Of a DNA stretch of 33,305 bases, positions 7,888 through 17,137 are shown in pieces (position 1 is the first letter of the stretch; the number at the start of each line of letters is the position of its first letter). The DNA is from Bacteroidota bacterium (GTDB taxonomy: Bacteria; Bacteroidota; Bacteroidia; Bacteroidales; VadinHA17): the NCBI GenBank assembly GCA_011050615.1, contig DRFJ01000020.1:1-33305 (forward strand), read 5' to 3'. The notes below the pieces were generated by a model. That model was not told where the DNA came from, did no database searches, and saw nothing but the letters and a program-made list of their open reading frames with translations. A program made the position numbers and the translations under genes.

Positions 7888-9702
7888 CTAAAACTCAGGG
7901 ATAAGACATAGGCCGGGATTCCTATAGAAAGCAGGCAAGTCAGGGATACCGTCTCCATCGGCATCGTCCATTGACGACAGATATCTGACAAGGGCTATCC
8001 ACTCCTTCCCCTCCTGTATGCCGGGCTTATCCACGTCGAAATCAATAATTGATTCCTTCATATCGGTAATTTCATTTCCAAGGGCATCTTTTGGTTGTAC
8101 CTTTATAAGTCCAAAGGTCATCTGCTGTATTATACCTATAAATTCAAGCATATAGGCATTGGCAGTTATTGAATACAGGCGTGTATTATCGCGGGAAATA
8201 TCCACAGGTACAAGGTCTCCTTCCTTATTTTTCAGGCTAATTGATTTTATCTTCCTGAGCAAGCCCCTGCCGGGGTCATATTTTACCTCCAGGCCTGAAT
8301 AATAGCAATAATTGGAAGGTGTTGACTTATAAGCCACCAGCAATATTTCAATTATTCTTTTCAGTTCCTTGGCATTAACATATACCCTCGCAAGCGGGTA
8401 GCCCGGCACCTCATCATCACCTCTGCCCAGGGACACCACCCTGAAGATATCCTGGGTAGTCTGGATGCCAGGTACCACCCTGTCTCTTATTACTCCTGCC
8501 GCCACCATGCTTATATCTGATCCTGTCCTTGTCCCTGAATTTACGCAATCATGAATTGCATTTGCCACAAGAGGCCCCAGGTTGCTTTCTTCCAGTCCAC
8601 CCTTCTCATTACATTCGAGCATGAAGTCTGCTGAAACAACTTTATTATCAATCCTGAAGCCCGTTGTTGCATAAAGTTTTTCTGATATAAGTTCTTTTTG
8701 GCCCTTTATCTTTTCATGTACATAACTGCTTCCCTCTATACAGTCATCAACCGGTATAAGACTATAGTCAATAAGACTTACTACTGCGGATTTAACTTCA
8801 AGCTCGATACGGCCCACGAACCCTCCGTAACTACCGGTCTGAACAATGGGAGTATTGTTTATTACCAGGGGTTCATCCAGTCTTGTATGGGTATGTCCGC
8901 TTATAAGTATATCTATACCATCAACTTTTTCTGCCAGTTCCACATCCTCACCGGTCCATACACCATTCTCATCCTTTTCAATACCACTATGGGAAAGGCA
9001 TATTATGATATCACATCCCCTGCTTTGAAGCTGTTTGACAAGCTTTTTTGCCGCCCTGTTTATTTTATCAAAGCTTACCGGCACAGCATAGGGTGCGGAA
9101 TTGTCGGCATCCTCCCCCATAAGGGAAAAAATACCTATTTTAATGCCGTTCTTTTCAATAATCACCGATTTGCTTATAATGCCACCGGTAAACAGTTCTT
9201 CCAGGCTGTTATCGGCATTGTCTTTCTCATCAAATTCCGCATTACCCAGTAAAAGTTGCGGTATTTCACCGGCAGCATGCGAATTATTTATTATGCCTTC
9301 CAGCCTGCCTGGGCCAAAATCAAACTCATGGTTACCGATAGCGACAACGTCGTAACCCATTTCCTTCATCAGCGGTAGCTGAAAAGGTCTATATTCCTCC
9401 ATATAATGATAGAAGGTCCCCATCAGAAAGTCTCCTGCATCCAGCACCAATACACTGCCATTATTTTCAGACCTTTCCCTTTCGAAAATTGCCGCTAGCC
9501 TGCTGAATCCTCCCCTGGTATCATCATCACCTGTGCTCAGGGGGCTATACTCTGATGAAGGTGCATATCCCTCAAGCCTTGAATGCAGGTCATTGGTATG
9601 AAGGATCACAAGCCTGTGCGCTTCCTGGGAAAAGAGATCATGGCTGAAAACAAGCAGGGTAAGCAGTACGGCAGTTTTTATATGAAGACAATGCGTTTTC
9701 AT
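7888..9702 (-). CDS. UshA/5'-nucleotidase family bifunctional metallophosphatase
   Basis: 604 residues with a signal peptide to about residue 25 (HDLFSQ), so periplasmic or secreted. The N-terminal metallophosphatase domain shows HTNDLH (D38, H40), DAGDFLMG (D91), GNHEFD (N124, H125), LSHSG and SGHTHT. The C-terminal half, from about residue 350, contains the 5'-nucleotidase substrate-binding domain (NLGPLVANAIHD and later). It would dephosphorylate extracellular nucleotides or UDP-sugars, supplying nucleosides and phosphate. In many Bacteroidota the two domains are separate genes; here they are one chain. Near the C-terminus DADGDGIPD resembles a thrombospondin type-3/EF-hand calcium loop. 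The stop codon nearly touches the end of the convergent aldo/keto reductase pseudogene. folC lies 44 bases upstream on the same strand. Confidence 0.9.
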   Translation of the reverse strand: MKTHCLHIKTAVLLTLLVFSHDLFSQEAHRLVILHTNDLHSRLEGYAPSSEYSPLSTGDDDTRGGFSRLAAIFERERSENNGSVLVLDAGDFLMGTFYHYMEEYRPFQLPLMKEMGYDVVAIGNHEFDFGPGRLEGIINNSHAAGEIPQLLLGNAEFDEKDNADNSLEELFTGGIISKSVIIEKNGIKIGIFSLMGEDADNSAPYAVPVSFDKINRAAKKLVKQLQSRGCDIIICLSHSGIEKDENGVWTGEDVELAEKVDGIDILISGHTHTRLDEPLVINNTPIVQTGSYGGFVGRIELEVKSAVVSLIDYSLIPVDDCIEGSSYVHEKIKGQKELISEKLYATTGFRIDNKVVSADFMLECNEKGGLEESNLGPLVANAIHDCVNSGTRTGSDISMVAAGVIRDRVVPGIQTTQDIFRVVSLGRGDDEVPGYPLARVYVNAKELKRIIEILLVAYKSTPSNYCYYSGLEVKYDPGRGLLRKIKSISLKNKEGDLVPVDISRDNTRLYSITANAYMLEFIGIIQQMTFGLIKVQPKDALGNEITDMKESIIDFDVDKPGIQEGKEWIALVRYLSSMDDADGDGIPDLPAFYRNPGLCLIPEF

Positions 9703-9746
9703 TTGTTTTCATTTTTGGTTAAGATACTACATTTCATTTTTTCACC

Positions 9747-11057
9747 TCATAAATTATCATAATCCCGCAGAAAATCAGCTACCACAAAACTACTACCACC
9801 TACAAAAATAAGATCTTCCCTGTCAGCACTACCAAGAGCTGCATTATATGCCTTAATAACAGAGTTATAAGAATCTCCTTCCAGGGAATAACCAAGTGCC
9901 TTCTTTCTTAAAATATCCGGGTCAAGGGCCCTTGGTATATCTGCCCTTGTAAAATAGTAATTCGCGCTGTGAGGCAAGAGACTGAGTATACTGTCAGAAT
10001 CTTTATCATTTACCATTCCCAGCACTATATGAAGCCTTTTTTTATTTATTCCCAGTAATTGCCTTACTGACATTTTTATGCCATCAGCGTTATGCCCCGA
10101 ATCGCAAATAACCAGGGGCGATTGTCTCATTACCTGCCACCTCCCTTTAAAGCCTGTAAGCCCTTTCACATTCCTAAATCCTGAACGGATCACCTCCGGA
10201 TATACATTTAATTTTTCGCCCAGTAATTCAAGAGTCTGAAATACGGCAGGAATATTAAGTGACTGGAAATCCCCGGCAAGGTCTGTAAACAGTTCTTTCA
10301 TTAAAAGAATTCCATCCCTGTACAAATTATATACCTGCATACCTGTTTCGCCGGCAGTAACCGCATGCCGGGCATTGAATTTATCATCCGCGAAATAAAT
10401 GTCAGAATTCATTTCGCGGGCTTTCCCGGCAAATACTTCCCTGACTTCCGGGTTTGTCTGACTTATTACCACCGGTATTCCCTTTTTTATTATCCCGGCC
10501 TTTTCTCCGGCTATTTTTACCAGTGTATCTCCCAGGTACTGTGTATGGTCATATCCGATATTTGTGATCACCGAAGTCAGAGGAGTGATAATATTTGTTG
10601 AATCCAGTCTCCCTCCCATGCCGGTCTCTATAACAGCTATATCCACTCCTTTATCCTTAAAATAACTGAAAGCAATGGCCACTGTCATTTCAAAAAACGA
10701 AGCTTTCAGTTCGAGGAGAATATCCTTATTGTCTTCAATAAAATCAACAACATAATGTTCGTCAACCATTTCCCCGTCGATCCTTATTCTCTCCCTGAAA
10801 TCAATATAATGAGGCGATGTACAGAGGCCTGTCCTGTAACCAGCGGTCTGCAGTATTGCCGCAAGCATATGTGAAACTGAACCCTTGCCATTTGTGCCGG
10901 CAATATGTATTGTATGAAATGACCTGTGTGGGTAACCGAGGTGCCTGTCCAGGCTTAAAGTGGTATCCAGGTCTGATTTATATGCAGCCTTCCCTATACG
11001 CTGATACATTGGCAGTGATGAATAGAGAAAGTCAAGAGTATCGCTGTAATTCATCAA
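9747..11057 (-). CDS. folC: Folylpolyglutamate synthase / dihydrofolate synthase
   Basis: 436 residues, full length for the Mur-ligase-like FolC family. The ATP-binding loop is GTNGKGS at 54-60, followed by the FolC-specific TSPHYIDFRERIRIDG, the ENxx-type segment MTVAIAFSYFKDKGVDIAVIETGMGG, TNIGYDHTQYLG and, in the C-terminal domain, CDSGHNADGI. It adds glutamate to dihydropteroate and/or folates in the cytoplasm, keeping folate cofactors in the cell. The first codon is one of two adjacent ATGs. It is transcribed divergently from the PhoH-type gene, with about 100 bases between the starts, and is probably co-directional with the downstream 5'-nucleotidase gene without obvious functional linkage. 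Confidence 0.95.
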   Translation of the reverse strand: MMNYSDTLDFLYSSLPMYQRIGKAAYKSDLDTTLSLDRHLGYPHRSFHTIHIAGTNGKGSVSHMLAAILQTAGYRTGLCTSPHYIDFRERIRIDGEMVDEHYVVDFIEDNKDILLELKASFFEMTVAIAFSYFKDKGVDIAVIETGMGGRLDSTNIITPLTSVITNIGYDHTQYLGDTLVKIAGEKAGIIKKGIPVVISQTNPEVREVFAGKAREMNSDIYFADDKFNARHAVTAGETGMQVYNLYRDGILLMKELFTDLAGDFQSLNIPAVFQTLELLGEKLNVYPEVIRSGFRNVKGLTGFKGRWQVMRQSPLVICDSGHNADGIKMSVRQLLGINKKRLHIVLGMVNDKDSDSILSLLPHSANYYFTRADIPRALDPDILRKKALGYSLEGDSYNSVIKAYNAALGSADREDLIFVGGSSFVVADFLRDYDNL

Positions 11058-11117
11058 ATTGTTAGTTAATTGTGCAAAATAAATAAATTTAGTATTCCTT
11101 ATGAGTCAGGCAGGCTT

Positions 11118-11125
11118 TAATTTTG
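11118..11125 (+). promoter_or_regulatory. Candidate -7 promoter box of the phoH-type gene
   Basis: TAATTTTG fits TAnnTTTG and lies 33 bases before the ATG at 11159, within the divergent folC/phoH spacer. It also shows why a longer reading frame starting at the TTG inside this box is not credible. No convincing -33 TTG is present. Confidence 0.4.
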
Positions 11126-11158
11126 TGGAATCCTTTGAAAGGATATAAAAAGAAGCCG

Positions 11159-12484
11159 ATGAAAAAGAAGAAGATTTTTATTATAGACACCAATGTATTA
11201 TTACACGATTACAGTTCAATATATAAATTTGAGGAGAATGATATTATAATACCTATTGTTGTACTTGAGGAGCTCGACAGGTTTAAGAAGGGTAATGATC
11301 TTATTAATTTCCACGCAAGGGAATTCACAAGAGAGCTGGACAGGTTATCTGGTAACAGCCTCCTGGACAATGGCATTCCCCTGGGTGAAAAGCTGGGGAC
11401 TTTATACATAGAGACCGGTAAGGAGTTTTCTGAAAGGGTTACTGCATCTTTCCCGGAGAAAACCAGTGATCATCGGATACTGGCTATTGCCGACTACGTA
11501 TGCAGCCGGCATAAGACTGAAAGTGTTATACTGATTACCAAGGACATTAATCTGAGGATGAAGGCTAAATCCCTTGGTATAAGAGCCCAGGATTATGAAA
11601 ATGACAAAGTAGCCAATATTGATGACCTTTACAAAGGTGTTGAGACCATAGGGGATATTGACAGCAGAATGATAGACAAGCTATACGAGGAGCCCGACGG
11701 TATACCCGTTAATGCAATGGGTCTGGATATTCATCCCGAAGGACATCAGTTTTATATATTGAAGAATAACGGATCGAGTGCACTTGCACATTATAACCCT
11801 GCCACCAGGGATGTAAACAGGATTATTAAGCAGACTACTTATGGCATTGATCCACGCAATGCTGAACAGACCTTTGCTATTGAAGCGCTCACAAATCCGG
11901 AGATACAGCTGGTTGCCCTGACAGGCAAGGCCGGAACGGGAAAAACACTTCTTGCCCTAGCTTCAGCCCTGCAGCAGCACAAAAGATATAAGCAGATCTT
12001 CCTTGCCCGCCCCATTGTCCCTCTTGCCAACAGGGATATGGGCTTCCTGCCCGGCGATGTTAAGGAAAAGACAGATCCATACATGCAACCACTTTTTGAT
12101 AATCTGACAGTAATCAAGCATAAATTCAGCCACCAGAGCCCGGAGTTTATACGCATAAATGACATGATAAAGGAAGAAAAGCTGGTAATCACTCCCCTGG
12201 CCTATATCAGGGGAAGAAGCCTGTCGAACATATTCTTTATAGTGGATGAGGCGCAGAATCTCACACCTCATGAAGTAAAGACTATTATTACCAGGGCTGG
12301 GGAAGACACAAAAATGATTTTCACAGGTGATATAGAGCAAATTGATTCACCCTATCTTGATATTGGGTCAAATGGACTCTCCTACCTGACAGACAAAATG
12401 AAAGGCCAGGAAATATTCGCCCATGTCAACCTGGTGAAGGGAGAAAGAAGTTACCTTTCTGAACTTGCCAGCCGTATTCTTTGA
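11159..12484 (+). CDS. PhoH family protein with N-terminal PIN domain
   Basis: 441 residues from the ATG at 11159 (MKKKKIFIIDTNVLLHD). The N-terminal ~130 residues are a PIN nuclease domain, with acidic residues in IIDTN, VVLEELDRF, DHRILAIAD and ITKDINLRMKA. A linker leads to a PhoH ATPase domain with Walker A GKAGTGKT (256-263), Walker B FFIVDEAQN, and TKMIFTGD. This PIN-PhoH2 architecture (as in Bacillus YlaK and mycobacterial PhoH2) is linked to ATP-dependent unwinding and cleavage of RNA; the older phosphate-starvation label is historical. The protein is cytoplasmic. It heads the + strand run but is separated from the next gene by 72 bases, so it may be a monocistron. Family assignment is firm; the biological target is unknown. 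Confidence 0.93.
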   Translation: MKKKKIFIIDTNVLLHDYSSIYKFEENDIIIPIVVLEELDRFKKGNDLINFHAREFTRELDRLSGNSLLDNGIPLGEKLGTLYIETGKEFSERVTASFPEKTSDHRILAIADYVCSRHKTESVILITKDINLRMKAKSLGIRAQDYENDKVANIDDLYKGVETIGDIDSRMIDKLYEEPDGIPVNAMGLDIHPEGHQFYILKNNGSSALAHYNPATRDVNRIIKQTTYGIDPRNAEQTFAIEALTNPEIQLVALTGKAGTGKTLLALASALQQHKRYKQIFLARPIVPLANRDMGFLPGDVKEKTDPYMQPLFDNLTVIKHKFSHQSPEFIRINDMIKEEKLVITPLAYIRGRSLSNIFFIVDEAQNLTPHEVKTIITRAGEDTKMIFTGDIEQIDSPYLDIGSNGLSYLTDKMKGQEIFAHVNLVKGERSYLSELASRIL

Positions 12485-12556
12485 TCTTTATAAAAACATC
12501 TTGCAGCTGATAAATAATTTTTATTACTTTCCCGCACAAAAATTAATAAGACAAAA

Positions 12557-13054
12557 ATGAAGCGTACTATTATTCTTGTCAGACATGGGAAAGCCTGTGC
12601 CCATAACATATTCGAAAAGGATATCGACAGGGTTCTTATAAAAAGGGGTGTAAATGATGGTTATAAAGTAGCCAGAAAAATACTCAAATCAGGCATAAAG
12701 CCTGACTTGATCCTTACAAGTCCCGCAGCCCGTGCAAGTCACAGTGCTCTTATCTTTGCCCGTGCAATGAAGACAGGTACGTACATAATAAGGGTGTTGG
12801 ACGTATTTTACCCCGGCTCCGGATCAAAAATGCTGGATGCAATTGCTTCTTTGGATGATGAAGTAAGAACTGTAGCCCTGTTTGCACATAACCCGGGTAT
12901 ATCAGACATAGCCAGTCACCTTACCCGGGGAGCCGTAGGCTTCCTTCCTACTACAGGAACGGCAGTGGTGAATTTTGATCTGGAAAAATGGCAGGATATA
13001 AATTCATCCGAACCGCTGGATCACAAGCTTATTATTCCCAGGGAGCTTAAATAA
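12557..13054 (+). CDS. sixA: SixA-type phosphohistidine phosphatase (histidine phosphatase superfamily)
   Basis: 165 residues, short and single-domain as in SixA. The N-terminal catalytic signature is LVRHGKA (R9, H10, G11); a second conserved arginine lies in LTSPAARA and the second histidine is in FAHNPGISD (H111). These define the acid-stable phospho-histidine branch of the histidine phosphatase superfamily. SixA in E. coli removes phosphate from phosphohistidine proteins (ArcB, PTS Npr). No histidine phosphotransfer protein is encoded nearby, so the partner here is unknown. The gene stands 72 bases after the PhoH-type gene and 59 bases before mtaB. Confidence 0.85.
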   Translation: MKRTIILVRHGKACAHNIFEKDIDRVLIKRGVNDGYKVARKILKSGIKPDLILTSPAARASHSALIFARAMKTGTYIIRVLDVFYPGSGSKMLDAIASLDDEVRTVALFAHNPGISDIASHLTRGAVGFLPTTGTAVVNFDLEKWQDINSSEPLDHKLIIPRELK

Positions 13055-13085
13055 GCCAACAAAAAGCCATCTTACCAAAAATACT

Positions 13086-13093
13086 TATTTTTG
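13086..13093 (+). promoter_or_regulatory. Candidate -7 promoter box upstream of mtaB
   Basis: TATTTTTG matches TAnnTTTG and lies 20 bases before the mtaB ATG, in the 59-base gap after the phosphatase gene. If real it starts the mtaB-to-glycosyltransferase operon. No -33 TTG is evident. Confidence 0.4.
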
Positions 13094-13113
13094 CAGTCTT
13101 ATTAGCAGCAGAA

Positions 13114-14406
13114 ATGAGTGACAGGCAATTAAAAGTGGCATTCCATACACTGGGATGCAAGCTTAACTTTTCAGAGACTTCAGCAATAGGCCGGATAATG
13201 GAAGAAGCAGGCTTCCGGAAGGTATCTTTCGATGAAAAAGCCGATGTGTATGTCATTCACGGTTGTACCGTAACAGAGGCTGCCGATAAAAAATGCAGGC
13301 AGGTAATAAGGCAAACCATCCGTAAGTCGCCTGATTCCTTTATTGTTGTTGCAGGTTGCTATGCCCAGATAAGGCATGCAGAAATTGCAAAGATACCGGG
13401 AGTAGACCTTATCCTCGGTACAAATGAAAAATATGATATCCCGGGCTTCCTTAGCAACTTAAACAAAAGAAAAGTGCCGGAGATTCATAATTGTGAAAGA
13501 AATGAACTTACGCCCTTTTATTCTGCCTATTCGCTGGACGACCGCACCCGGGCCTTCCTTAAAATACAGGACGGCTGTGATTATTCATGTTCATATTGTA
13601 CTATACCCATGGCAAGGGGGAAAAGCCGTAACAAGCCTGTCAGTGAGTGTGTAAAGGATGCTGAAAAGATAGCCGGAAAAGGAATCAAAGAAATAGTACT
13701 TACAGGGATTAACATAGGTGATTTCGGAAAATCAACAGGCGAAACCTTTTATGATCTCCTGGAAACTCTCATAAAAATAAAAGGAATTGAAAGATACAGG
13801 ATTTCATCTGTTGAGCCTAACCTACTGACTGATAAGATAATAAAGCTTGTAGCGAAAAACGATAAAATAATGCCTCATTTTCATATCCCTCTGCAGAGTG
13901 GTTCTGACAGGATACTTGCTAAAATGAGAAGGAGATACACACGGGATGTTTTCGCATCAAGGGTGGAAAGAATCAGGGACCTGATACCGCTGGCAGGAAT
14001 TGGCGCTGATGTAATAGCCGGATTTCCTGGGGAGACAGAAGAAGAGTTCATGGACACTTACGGCTTCCTGAGTTCACTTGATTTATCCTACCTCCATGTA
14101 TTCAGTTACTCAGCAAGAAAAGGTACTCCGGCTGCTTCCATGGAAGGACAGATCGATAACAAAACAAAACACCACAGAAGCAAAAAATTGCAGTCACTCT
14201 CAGAAAAAAAGAGAAAGGAATTCAATGAAAAATGCAGGGGGATGCGAGCTGACATACTCTGGGAGTCAGAAGAAAAACCGGGATATATTGCAGGCTTCAC
14301 GGGTAACTATATCAGGGTGTATACAGCCTCTGGCATTACTCTTAAAGGAAAAATAACATCGCACATCCTGAGAGAAACTGATGAAAATGGTAATTTTACC
14401 GTATAA
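13114..14406 (+). CDS. mtaB: tRNA t6A37 methylthiotransferase MtaB
   Basis: 430 residues, normal length. The order is: an N-terminal UPF0004 [4Fe-4S] domain with Cys15 (HTLGCKLN), Cys51 (HGCTVTEAADKKC) and Cys82 (AGCYAQ); a radical-SAM barrel with the CxxxCxxC motif at Cys155, Cys159 and Cys162 (DGCDYSCSYCTIPMARG); MPHFHIPLQSGSDRIL and GADVIAGFPGETEEEF; then a short TRAM-like tail. HTLGCKLN and the cysteine spacing separate MtaB from MiaB and RimO. It converts t6A37 to ms2t6A37 in tRNAs reading ANN codons, using S-adenosylmethionine and iron-sulfur clusters. The next gene begins 10 bases after its stop codon, so mtaB probably leads a four-gene operon with envelope lipid and glycan genes. Confidence 0.95.
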   Translation: MSDRQLKVAFHTLGCKLNFSETSAIGRIMEEAGFRKVSFDEKADVYVIHGCTVTEAADKKCRQVIRQTIRKSPDSFIVVAGCYAQIRHAEIAKIPGVDLILGTNEKYDIPGFLSNLNKRKVPEIHNCERNELTPFYSAYSLDDRTRAFLKIQDGCDYSCSYCTIPMARGKSRNKPVSECVKDAEKIAGKGIKEIVLTGINIGDFGKSTGETFYDLLETLIKIKGIERYRISSVEPNLLTDKIIKLVAKNDKIMPHFHIPLQSGSDRILAKMRRRYTRDVFASRVERIRDLIPLAGIGADVIAGFPGETEEEFMDTYGFLSSLDLSYLHVFSYSARKGTPAASMEGQIDNKTKHHRSKKLQSLSEKKRKEFNEKCRGMRADILWESEEKPGYIAGFTGNYIRVYTASGITLKGKITSHILRETDENGNFTV

Positions 14407-14416
14407 AAATAAAGGG

Positions 14417-15214
14417 ATGGATCTGAAAAGTATTTGCAATGATGTGTGTGTGATCGCCAAACGAACAGGTGAGTTTATCAGCCAGGAATCAGGCAGCTTT
14501 GATATTGGGGATGCCAGGCTGAAAGGAAAACATGACTTTGTATCATACGTGGATATAGAAGCCGAGAAAAAGTTAAGCGCTGAACTGTCAGCTATACTTC
14601 CGCAGGCCGGCTTCATTGCGGAAGAAGGAACAAACAAAAAAGGGCAAGGCACACTTAACTGGATCATTGATCCCCTGGACGGAACAACAAACTTCATGCA
14701 TGGTGCCCCGGTTTTTTCGATAAGCATAGCACTGGAACATGACGATGAAATACTGCTGGGTGTAATACTTGATGTACCTTCGGGTGAACTATTTCATGCT
14801 TACCGGGAAGGCGGGGCATGGCTGAATGGTAAAAGGATACAGGTATCCGGGGCAAAAACCCTGGATGACAGCCTTATAGCTACCGGCTTCCCTTATAAGG
14901 ATTATGAAAGGCTTGATTCATATTTGTCCTGCCTGGAGTTTTTCATTCGCAAGACCCATGGAGTCAGAAGAATGGGATCGGCTGCCATTGACCTTGCCTG
15001 GCTTGCCTGCGGGAGATATGACGGCTTTTTTGAATACGGGCTTAACAGGTGGGATGTAGCTGCAGGAATTATTATTATCAATGAAGCGGGAGGAATGGTA
15101 AGTGATTTTTCCGGGCACAGGAAGAATATTGACGGTTCTGAAATAGTGGCAGCAAACGGTAAAATTTTTAAAGCTTTCAGGCGTGAGGTTGAAAAATACA
15201 TGAAACAGGCATAA
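14417..15214 (+). CDS. Inositol monophosphatase family protein (SuhB-like)
   Basis: 266 residues from the ATG at 14417. It has an AAAGGG purine stretch just before it and avoids the 26-base overlap with mtaB implied by an upstream ATG at 14381. The magnesium-dependent phosphatase signature is complete: EE in the IAEEGT segment (about residues 69-70), DPLDGT at 85-90, and the C-terminal RWDVAAGIIIINEAGG. The family includes inositol-1-phosphatase, SuhB, 3'(2'),5'-bisphosphate nucleotidase and fructose-1,6-bisphosphatase; nothing here decides the substrate. The gene begins 10 bases after mtaB and ends 3 bases before the acyltransferase start, so translation is probably coupled. Confidence 0.9.
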   Translation: MDLKSICNDVCVIAKRTGEFISQESGSFDIGDARLKGKHDFVSYVDIEAEKKLSAELSAILPQAGFIAEEGTNKKGQGTLNWIIDPLDGTTNFMHGAPVFSISIALEHDDEILLGVILDVPSGELFHAYREGGAWLNGKRIQVSGAKTLDDSLIATGFPYKDYERLDSYLSCLEFFIRKTHGVRRMGSAAIDLAWLACGRYDGFFEYGLNRWDVAAGIIIINEAGGMVSDFSGHRKNIDGSEIVAANGKIFKAFRREVEKYMKQA

Positions 15215-15217
15215 GGG

Positions 15218-16099
15218 ATGAAAGGCATACTTTTTTACATCTTCTCTGCTTTCAACCGGGTTATAACATTATTGCCCCTTAAAATCCTGTATGGATTTTC
15301 GCCCTTATTCTATTTCACGCTCTGTCACCTTATTAAGTACAGGAAAACAGTGGTAATGAAAAACCTGCGCAATGCTTTCCCGGAGAAAACCGAAGAGGAG
15401 CTTAGAGCTATCTCTAAAAAATTCTACAGGCACCTGTCGGATCTTTTTATTGAAGTTCTGAAACTCCAGCATCTGAAAGTCTCTGAAATAAAAGAAAGGT
15501 GCAAATTATTAAACCCGGAAGTGCTGGATAAAATAAAAGCTGAAGGCAGAAGTACCATAGTGGTTTTTGGTCATTATGCCAACTGGGAATGGATCATCAG
15601 CCTTCCGCTGAGTATTAAATACCGGACTATCATGGTTTACAAGCCCCTGACAAATAAATATTTTGACAGGTATTTTCATAAATTCAGATCTCAATACGGC
15701 ATTGAACTGGCTCCCATGTCCAGGATAGTAAGAATACTATACCAGTATGAGGGAGAAGGTATAAACACTTTAGTCGGCCTGGTTTCTGACCAGACACCTC
15801 CGAAAAAAGAAATCAGGTACTGGACAAAATTTCTCAACCAGGACACGCCTGTATATCTCGGCATTGAAAAACTGTCACATAAATTCAATATGACGGTGGT
15901 CTTTTTTCATATAGACAAAATCAGGAGGGGCTATTATGAAATAAGACCTGAAATCATAACCGATGAGCCTTCAGGACTTAAGCCCTATGAATTGACAGAA
16001 AAGCATGTAGGCATGCTGGAAGAGCAGATAAGACGCAGACCGGAATTATGGATGTGGTCACACAGGAGATGGAAGCGTAAAAAACCGGAGGGAGCATGA
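15218..16099 (+). CDS. Lysophospholipid / lipid A acyltransferase (LpxL/HtrB family)
   Basis: 293 residues. A hydrophobic N-terminal segment (about 5-38) anchors it to the inner membrane. The acyl-transfer motif is HYANWE (H119 and E124, the HX4D/E pair), followed by the family's VSDQTP segment and a C-terminal WMWSHRRWKRKKP, matching the usual ending of LpxL-type enzymes. It adds a secondary acyl chain to a lipid A precursor on the cytoplasmic face. Which acyl-ACP and position are used cannot be read. Its stop codon overlaps the next gene's start as ATGA, so it is translationally coupled to a glycosyltransferase, consistent with a surface glycolipid role. Confidence 0.92.
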   Translation: MKGILFYIFSAFNRVITLLPLKILYGFSPLFYFTLCHLIKYRKTVVMKNLRNAFPEKTEEELRAISKKFYRHLSDLFIEVLKLQHLKVSEIKERCKLLNPEVLDKIKAEGRSTIVVFGHYANWEWIISLPLSIKYRTIMVYKPLTNKYFDRYFHKFRSQYGIELAPMSRIVRILYQYEGEGINTLVGLVSDQTPPKKEIRYWTKFLNQDTPVYLGIEKLSHKFNMTVVFFHIDKIRRGYYEIRPEIITDEPSGLKPYELTEKHVGMLEEQIRRRPELWMWSHRRWKRKKPEGA

Positions 16100-17121
16100 A
16101 TAAAGTATCGGTAGTTATCCTTAACTGGAACGGCAGGAAATTTCTTGAACACTTCCTTGACAAGGTAATAAGGCATTCTTTATCAAAAAGTTATGCTGTG
16201 ATTGTGGCAGATAATGGCAGCACAGATGGCTCCTGTGAATACATAATAAAGAATCACCCGGAAGCCACTCTGATAGAACTGGAACGTAATTACGGCTTTG
16301 CAGGGGGTTACAATGAGGCCCTCCGCAGTTTGGAATCGGAATATTATATCCTGCTGAATTCTGATGTTGAGGTTAGCCCGGGCTGGATTAACCCTGTGAT
16401 TGAATATATGGACAGCCATCCCGAAGTTGCTGCCTGCCAGCCCAAAATATTAAGTTATAATGATCGCAGCAGGTTTGAATATGCAGGTGCTGCAGGAGGG
16501 TTTATCGACAAATACGGTTACCCGTTCTGCAGGGGAAGGATAATGAATATAACAGAAGAAGATAAGGGCCAGTATGACGACATAAAGCAAGTATTCTGGG
16601 CCAGTGGTGCATGCATGTTCATACGGTCATCCGACTGGAGGGGAGGTGGAGGTTTTGATCCTGACTTTTTTGCCCATATGGAAGAAATTGACCTGTGCTG
16701 GAGACTGAATGCCCAGGGCAAAAAAATTATGTATGTGCCCTCATCCACAGTTTATCATGTCGGAGGAGGGTCACTTCCCTACGACTCACCCTCAAAAATC
16801 TTCTACAATTTCCGGAATAACCTTTTCATGCTATATAAAAACCTGCCTGCAGACAGGTTGAAAAGCATTCTTTTCAGAAGGAAGTGCCTTGATGGTATAG
16901 CTGCACTGCGTTTTCTGTTTAGTTTAAATTTTAAAGCCTTCATCAATGTAATTAAAGCACATATCCAATTTTACGGGCATAAGAGAGAACTGAAGCTTAA
17001 GAGGGAAAAGGGCATTAAAGATAAAATTTCATACCCGCAGGACTTGATTTTGAACAAATCTCTGGTTTTTAACTTCTTTATAAAAAGGAAAAGGACGTAT
17101 ACACAACTGCCAGGCCAATGA
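16096..17121 (+). CDS. Family 2 glycosyltransferase
   Basis: 341 residues, with a GT-A fold from the first residues: VVILNWNG, VIVADNGSTDGS (nucleotide-binding DNGSTD at 39-44), NYGFAGGYNEAL, then the metal-binding NSDVEV (88-93) and a C-terminal catalytic region with EEIDLCWRLNAQGKKIMYVPSS and the GGGS loop. The layout resembles rhamnosyl- and related transferases that build surface polysaccharides; donor and acceptor are unknown. There is no N-terminal signal or clear transmembrane segment, so it is a cytoplasmic or peripheral enzyme. It overlaps the acyltransferase gene by 4 bases. A basic C-terminal tail follows the catalytic part. It is followed after 16 bases by a broken metallophosphoesterase gene. 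Confidence 0.9.
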   Translation: MNKVSVVILNWNGRKFLEHFLDKVIRHSLSKSYAVIVADNGSTDGSCEYIIKNHPEATLIELERNYGFAGGYNEALRSLESEYYILLNSDVEVSPGWINPVIEYMDSHPEVAACQPKILSYNDRSRFEYAGAAGGFIDKYGYPFCRGRIMNITEEDKGQYDDIKQVFWASGACMFIRSSDWRGGGGFDPDFFAHMEEIDLCWRLNAQGKKIMYVPSSTVYHVGGGSLPYDSPSKIFYNFRNNLFMLYKNLPADRLKSILFRRKCLDGIAALRFLFSLNFKAFINVIKAHIQFYGHKRELKLKREKGIKDKISYPQDLILNKSLVFNFFIKRKRTYTQLPGQ

Positions 17122-17137
17122 AATACCATTCCAGGAA

